From assembly GCF_000471905.2 (NCBI RefSeq), contig NW_006499801.1, positions 2,086,956 through 2,150,955 of the forward strand: a stretch of DNA of 64,000 nucleotides, in the 5' to 3' direction. Under the pieces are notes generated by a model that was given only the letters and a program-made list of their open reading frames with translations, searched no databases and had not been told where the DNA came from. Of this stretch, positions 58,071 through 64,000 are shown piece after piece. The stretch comes from Amborella trichopoda (Eukaryota; Streptophyta; Magnoliopsida; Amborellales; Amborellaceae). Within the stretch, counting starts at the first letter, position 1. Each line of letters begins with the position of its first letter. Position numbers and translations under genes: made by a program.

Positions 58071-60718
58071 TTTGAACACAATCAATTTACACCCTAAACC
58101 GCCTAATTTCATATATAGGGATTACTCGTGATTGTGAGCTTTTTTTTTTATACAATAATAACTTTTGAGCGTGTACTTTCTTTCTCGTAATGTATTACAC
58201 CTTTTGCTCTTATGAGCAAAAATGAGGGGAAGACACTCTCTCCCTCAAAATATGCTTATTTGTACGCATGTGCATGCTGATGAACCTACACAATGTCCAC
58301 ACACGCTCAAGAGGTAATTGATATATTGGACGCATATATGAGAAGCTACAAATGATAAATGATTTTATCTAGGGATACTTGGGAAATTATATAATAAGGC
58401 TTTTGATCTTTTGCTTGGAAGGGTTATAATCACGAATAGCCGTTAGATCACAATTATATTTAATCATCACAATTATCCTTAGGCATAAGACATAAAGCAG
58501 GTGGCTGTGGAATCATCAAATGTGAAATTAGGTGGCTGTGGAATCATTAGATATGAAACTAGGCAGCTGAGGTATATTAAAAAAAATAGGGATTTAAGGG
58601 GTGGAGATTTAGGGAAGACATAAAAAAATATTAAATAAGCTTAATATATATATATATTATTTTAAGGGAGGACGCTCTAGCCATGACCCATAGTACCCCA
58701 TAACATATTTGGTCATGCTAATTACCATCTAAATATGTGACCTAGACTAGAAATTGCCGGGTTTTAAAACACCGGTCCTTAGTACAGAATTTAACAAGAA
58801 AGTACTTGTTTGCTTTCTAACTATTTTCTCACTACAAGCCACAAAACCAATAATAATAAAAGGGTGGGTTTCTATGAGGCAGCCTACTCATCCTATGCAT
58901 AAGCGGGCCCCCACTTAAACTTATCTTAAAAAATGGGATTTTAAATTTTTAGGGATTCGTGATCTAGGTTAAACGAGTAATATAAAATTTTTAAGATATA
59001 CAACGTGATCTCTTTACAAAAGATTTCTACACCTACTAAATTCATTTAAGACTTTTCACAATAAAAAATAATACCCAAATGGATAGGGACCTGTAGTGTC
59101 ATTTCGTAATTTTTTGGGGTATTTTGTGCTCACACGCGAATGGTGGAAGGGGGTTGAGATAAGGTGCGCGCCCATGCAACAACCAGTCATGGTTCTGTGC
59201 CACGTGTCTGTCCTCCATTGGTTCTCCTTAAAGGTCGGAGAATATTCCAGAACCAACGAGGCTGGCCCACACTAGGGCTCTGCCCTTTCTCCCAAATATT
59301 ATAAGAAAAGAATTAATTTTACCACGGTCATTAATTTTAAGAAAAGAATTTCGAGCCTTTGAAGTACCTGGTTTTATATTTTTTTCACTGTTCATTTTAA
59401 TTCTTCAAAGATGAATGCCGTTTCTTGAGTCCCAACTCATGGATTTGTGGTGGAAATGAATTAATTGCAAAAGCTAGGAGCTTTTGGTCGTACAAATATT
59501 TGTTATGAATATTATTTGTCTTTCAAATTCCCTTCCATGCTTTTGGGGTGCCACGTGTTATTGGAGGTTTGATTTTTTGAGGGCCCCCTTGTCCGATTAA
59601 AACAAATCGTAATCCGATACTGGTCCCGCCTATGCAGCATCCCATAAAAGGTGGGCTAAAAACGGTCCTATCTTTGGCTTATGCACAACCTCCTCAGTCC
59701 GACTAATTACCCCAATTGCCATAATAACACTCATTTTGGAGAAAAAACTAGAGTGGTAATTTTTTTTTTTTTGTAGTTTTTAAGTGTATCCAAGGAGGCC
59801 CACTAAGTCGACTGTAACAATATCAATTTTCGAGATGTGGATTTTGGATCTAAAATTTATCATTCCAAAAAAAAAAAAAAAAAAAGAATTTTGGATCCAA
59901 AATTTTTAAGGTTGTTTGATTACTTTGGTCATGATTATGAAAAAATAATATTTTCAAGTCATATAAATGATTTATGTTGTATTGTTTTTTGGCTATTTAT
60001 TTTACTTCTTCTCGGCTAGATCATTAAATTTGTGTTATATTTTTAAAGAAAAAAAAAGATCATTAAAGTTTTGTTGTTTTTAGAGCTCCAAATTCATGAA
60101 TCTGAAAAAGGAGTTTACAGTAATTTGGAAAACCCTCGAGAATGGAATGAGTTGTCGACTAGAAGGCCCAAGCTTTAGTTCTTTTAGAATGATAAACCAT
60201 TCAAATTTTAATCTTTGGTCATTTTAGTTCAGTTGTAGATTGAAATATTCACATAGTGTTTTTAGAATCCAACCCGACCTGTCGATACAAGGTGATTGGA
60301 TAGCTGGCTAGACCCAAAACCGGTGTGGTTAAATAAAAGTCTATAAATATAATTTTGATAATTTTTAATGAGAATTTATTGTTCTAGCCGATTTTAATAA
60401 ACCAAACCGATCTGACGGCTAGTTTGAACCATTGGCTAGACCATGCTAACACTTTTTGTGAGTCATTCTGTGAACCGGTTCTAATAATAACATTGATTCC
60501 TAAAAATACGTTTTTGCATCAACCCCTACCAGCCAAGGTGGCTAATATTGTAAATAAAAGTTACATTAAGGTTTGACTTTCCGTTTTTCGTAAAAAAATT
60601 TTGTACTCAAGGGTATTTAGGACATTTAGCCAACATAACTCTGCCAATGAGTGATCAGGGGTATATCTGTCTTTTCCCAAGTGAAGGGCAATATGGTAAT
60701 TTATCAGCCACCAGTACT
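58071..60718. other. Intergenic upstream of the PPDK region, no gene seen
   Basis: No recognisable protein. It contains a 31-bp tandem repeat of 'aggtggctgtggaatcat' (58499 and 58530), a short TA run near 58644, and G-box-like CACGTG words near 59200 and 59552. The part 60250-60480 is an eroded patch of 'ccgatct/aaccggt' words like those in PIEZO introns. Confidence 0.5.
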
Positions 60719-60993
60719 GTATAAAGCCAGTCTAACGGGGGGGGCGCTATAAGCTTTGGACATCGTTTGCTGAAAACACGTTTTTCCGGTCTCTGCCTCT
60801 GCCTCTGCCTCTGCCCCTGCCAGGAAAACTCTCATCTGGGTGCCTGATTGCCAGAGAAATTTCGATGAGGTGCTTCGACTTGAAAACTACTTATTATTGT
60901 TTAAGTGCTACGAGGGTCTTTAACAATTGAGATCGACAAAAGGTGGGGTTCATTGATATTTGAGTTTCTCCAGTGGCCTGAAAAAGCAGTACA
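60719..60993 (+). promoter_or_regulatory. Candidate promoter and leader exon, possibly of PPDK
   Basis: GTATAAAG (60719-60726) resembles a TATA box. CCAAC and CCAAT words lie about 80-90 bases upstream (60630-60647). Downstream is a GC-richer leader with a CTCTGC repeat (60795-60820), an upstream ORF of 21 codons (60865-60930) and a donor-like CAG|GTATGA at 60993/60994. A matching acceptor (AAACTAG, ending 62930) stands five bases before the PPDK ATG, so this may be a noncoding first exon of PPDK. It could also belong to an unrecognised transcript. Confidence 0.4.
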
Positions 60994-62930
60994 GGTATGA
61001 GGAGAGCGCCTTAATTTGAAAATATAAATTGTTTTGGTTGATTTCTTTATAGATTTTGATGATCGAAATTTTGCCAAAATTAGTAGAAAAATGTGAGTGT
61101 GAGAGAGAGAGATTATAATCTCAATGGATGGTTTCAATTTTCACATGAGCAATTTTTTGGGCGTTTGTATTGGAATTATGAAGAGAAGGAGAGAGAGAGA
61201 GAGAGCAGCCAAATCGCAATTTGTGGACATAAGCCCTCTCGCGCACTTTTTGAAATTATATATAAAAGCTCCTACGGTGTGGATATTATCAATGTCATTA
61301 TTCCCCCTCTTCACGATTAATCTTGTCGAAGACTTTGCCTTACCATATTGTTCACACACTTTTCAAGTTCAACTGATATAGAAAAGAAAAAAAAAAATTT
61401 GTTATGAAATATGTAGCTCAGGTGCTTTTGGATATTTTGTCTTAAATTCACCGGTACAAAATCAATAAAATTGTACACAATCCTTAGTCATCTCATCCGT
61501 GAAGAGAGGTTTTGGTCCCACAAAAATAGTTCATTGGTTTCCCTATTTAAAGACCGAGACTAAAGAGTTGAATTATGTTGGTTTTGTAGAAGCAAATAAT
61601 TTTTTTTTTTTTTTTTTTATTGTTCATTAAAATGAAAAGAGTATATATTTAGAAATTTGATCAAACAAATGATTCTAGCCGGTGATCCTGATCGAATTGG
61701 GTGGGTGAGAAATATGGGTCCCCACACCCCTCCTATGGACGGTGGAGAGTTGGACTTTAATGTATTTGGCATTGGTAGAGGGGTAAGATTTGTATAGAGA
61801 CTCACAACCTTTATTAAAAAAAGAAAGAAAAAAATTTAGAGAGAGAGAGGATATTTCTAGAGAGAGAGTATAGATAAAGGTTGTTAACTCATTTTTTGTG
61901 GACATAAAGAGTCTAGAGATAAAAGAAGGTGGTATGGGCACGCGTATCAAGAGATTTCTGGGTTTATTCACGGGCGGTGAGATTTGAAATCAAGTGGCTA
62001 AGGATGTATCATTTTCCGGGCAAAAAGCTTGAAAAACCTCACATCAAACTTTGTGCAAAGAATGACATTTTTATCATCTGATTTTAGTATTTTAAATTTG
62101 ACGGCTTGCGATGTTTGTGTCCTTCGTATATAAAAGGAAACGGTCTCTGGCAGATAATCTCGTCAAGAAAATACATGGCACGTACAACAAAATAAACATA
62201 TGCATCTGCACTTTCTCAAAATAGAGAAATCAAATGAGCATCTTGTTGAAGAATAGGTTCTAGGCATAGGTGGCCAAGGTGACGGATATTTGAACCTTAT
62301 GTTTTGAGTTTCATTCACCATGTATAAAAATTAACATCGAAAAAAAAATTTAAAGAAATATAAATAAGATATAAATCATTTTACAAACGCTAAAATTTTA
62401 TTGGATTACGTAATACTTATATGAACTTGTGAAAGAGATTGTATAAAATGAGATCATTACCTCTAGAGGGGACTCGAAAGCTTAAGAGCCTATGTCCAAA
62501 AGTCGGGAAGAGGTTGACCAACTCATTAAAGCAACCAACCTACTATGTGCACACCGGGTATGGTGGGAAGCCTCACATAAACCACAACCGCTCTCAACGA
62601 GTCTAATATAAAACGAGGATGGCAGGGGTGTGTGATATCTCTACACAAACGCAAAGAAAATTTTCACGTGATCAATTGTACTCCTGCTACAACTTATTTT
62701 TCACGGATAACGATTAATGATGATTATGACGTTTTTGTACCAAATGCATACAATGTTACCATATATTTTTGAAGTATATAATATTCTATGTAGATGGACA
62801 TCTTTCTAATGGTAAACTCTTCTTATTTTTCTTCCCTCATTAGGGATGCCTTTAACTCCCTTTCACTTATATTTGTGAATTTTCCAACAATAGAGTAAAG
62901 ATTACTAACATGTCTTTGCTCCCAAACTAG
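60994..62930 (+). other. Putative PPDK leader intron or intergenic sequence
   Basis: AT-rich with a long T run near 61597-61619 and (GA)n tracts near 61185-61205 and 61838-61868. ORFs on both strands lack recognisable domains. Confidence 0.4.
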
Positions 62931-62935
62931 GCAAC

Positions 62936-63687
62936 ATGTCTTCATCAATAAAAGGAATGGCTATAAGATCACCTCTTGATGACAAAGTACATGGCTTAGT
63001 GAAGAAGAGATACACAGAAGAATTGGGATTTGTTGGGGTGAACCAGCTTGCTGTTCAACTGAATCTACTGGGTTCTTGTTTGGCTCAAAGCAGTAGCTCC
63101 TCCAAACCAAACATTAAAGCAATGCCATTGCACAAGAAGAGTTTTTGTCATTGTCAAGTCACAACTCACAGAATTCCAATAACTAAAAAGGTATACAGAG
63201 TATTCTCTCTCTACATAAGCGCGCGTGTGCGCGCACAAAATTTTGAGTGCGTGCTGATATGTAGAAATATACAACAGTATAAGCCCAACATCTCATATAT
63301 ATATATAAGGGAAGAAAATGGATTGCCATCTCGAGTTTCTTATTTGAGTTTTAATTTTTAATAATTTTGATATGAAATTTGAGATATCCACACTTATAAA
63401 AAACATAAAAAATAAATGGACCAAAATACTGCTGAAAAATCCAAAGGTATTTTGGACAATTTTCTACCACCAACCCACCCTCCCAAAAAAAAGTATTATT
63501 TTTATATATATGCATTATACATCATTTTGATCAGCATCTAATTCCTCCAAAAGGAGCAAAATCTATACAAGCACCCACACATTGTGCACCACCAAAGTTA
63601 AGTTGAGGTACAACTTTGATTCATATGCAGAGAGTTTTCACCTTTGGCAAAGGAAGGAGCGAAGGGAACAAGACCATGAAATCATTG
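62936..63687 (+). CDS. PPDK: Pyruvate, phosphate dikinase, chloroplast form, exons 1-2 (partial)
   Basis: Exon 1 is 62936-63190 (85 codons: MSSSIKGMAIRSPLDD...), exon 2 is 63631-63687 (RVFTFGKGRSEGNKTMKSL), joined in phase 0. Exon 2 is the highly conserved start of mature PPDK; the next family residues (LGGKGANLAEM) are not found before 64000, so exon 3 lies beyond the window. PPDK makes phosphoenolpyruvate from pyruvate, ATP and phosphate, in chloroplasts (C4 pathway) or cytosol. Exon 1 is Ser/Lys/His-rich and poor in acidic residues towards its end, as expected of a plastid transit peptide, and is less conserved. The start is the first ATG after a likely acceptor at 62930. Confidence 0.9.
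63191..63630 (+). promoter_or_regulatory. PPDK intron 1, likely site of the cytosolic promoter and start
   Basis: In maize and Arabidopsis a second promoter in the first intron produces cytosolic PPDK. Here the last six intron bases are ATGCAG (63625-63630), in frame with exon 2, so a transcript starting in this intron would encode MQRVFTFGKG. Candidate TATA-like words lie near 63395 and 63505. The intron also has a (GCGCG)-type alternation near 63220-63236 and a TA run near 63293. Confidence 0.65.
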
Positions 63688-64000
63688 GTGAGTTTCTTTT
63701 CCAATTCCAGCGATGTCAGTAGTGAATTTTTTCATAACAAACAAACTCATGCAACATTCACACACTCCAGCTCCAGTCTTGGTGCCTGAACTTCGCGTTT
63801 AGAGATGAAGTTTTGTATCACACCAGTATTGACCAAGGCACGTCCTTATCTCCAATGCAACCTGCTCATGAGCTCCTGATGGCCATGTAATGTAGATACC
63901 TGTATCCATGGTTTTTGGGACTGTTGACACACCTGAGGTCTCACCTCATACTTTTTTTAATGATGTACATATGTGTCGTGTCGGAAACGACACTCTTAAA
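63688..64000 (+). other. PPDK intron 2 (start only)
   Basis: Begins GTGAGT. No PPDK exon 3 residues occur in any frame before the window ends. Confidence 0.7.

Overview
This is a plant nuclear genome window, from an angiosperm. It is AT-rich, has long GT-AG introns and no polycistronic layout, and is crowded with decayed LINEs and small inverted-repeat DNA elements. Two N gaps lie beside simple repeats. The species cannot be named from this sequence. Residue-level resemblance to Arabidopsis proteins, recalled rather than searched, is good but not close.

Four protein-coding genes can be supported. (1) PIEZO, a mechanosensitive cation channel, runs on + from 7823 to 32196. I could join 21 exons with every intron GT-AG and the frame intact, giving 2485 residues. 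(2) A compact two-exon gene on - (39600-40516) encodes a 177-residue plant MBD protein with a CW-like zinc finger and a methyl-CpG-binding domain. (3) A RING E3 ligase of the RF298/RF4/MIP1 type is on + (48595-52022): two coding exons, 880 residues, and probably a long leader intron. (4) The first two coding exons of pyruvate, phosphate dikinase (PPDK) are on + (62936-63687); the gene runs out of the window. Its second exon boundary carries the ATG-CAG arrangement expected for the alternative cytosolic start.

Layout: 1-1540 is a run of three different inverted-repeat elements. 1540-7200 is intergenic with two more. 7200-32650 is PIEZO, whose introns hold a hAT-like element with an 8-bp target duplication, both N gaps and several tandem duplications. 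33780-36930 is a decayed L1-type LINE containing a nested MITE. 39600-40520 is the MBD gene. 40970-46150 has no recognisable gene. 46650-52400 is the RING ligase gene. 54170-58070 holds two 5'-truncated RTE-type LINEs with two MITE copies between them. 58070-60700 is intergenic. 60700-63690 is a candidate PPDK leader followed by its first exons.

The genes do not form a pathway. The most unusual signals are a 37-bp tandem triplication that copies a PIEZO 3' splice site, a six-copy long-inverted-repeat element family (called B here) with copies just upstream of two genes, and odd sequence beside the (CT)n/N gap that looks like a sequencing artefact. I found no evidence of a wholly new multi-gene system. 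No tRNA, rRNA or CRISPR was recognised.
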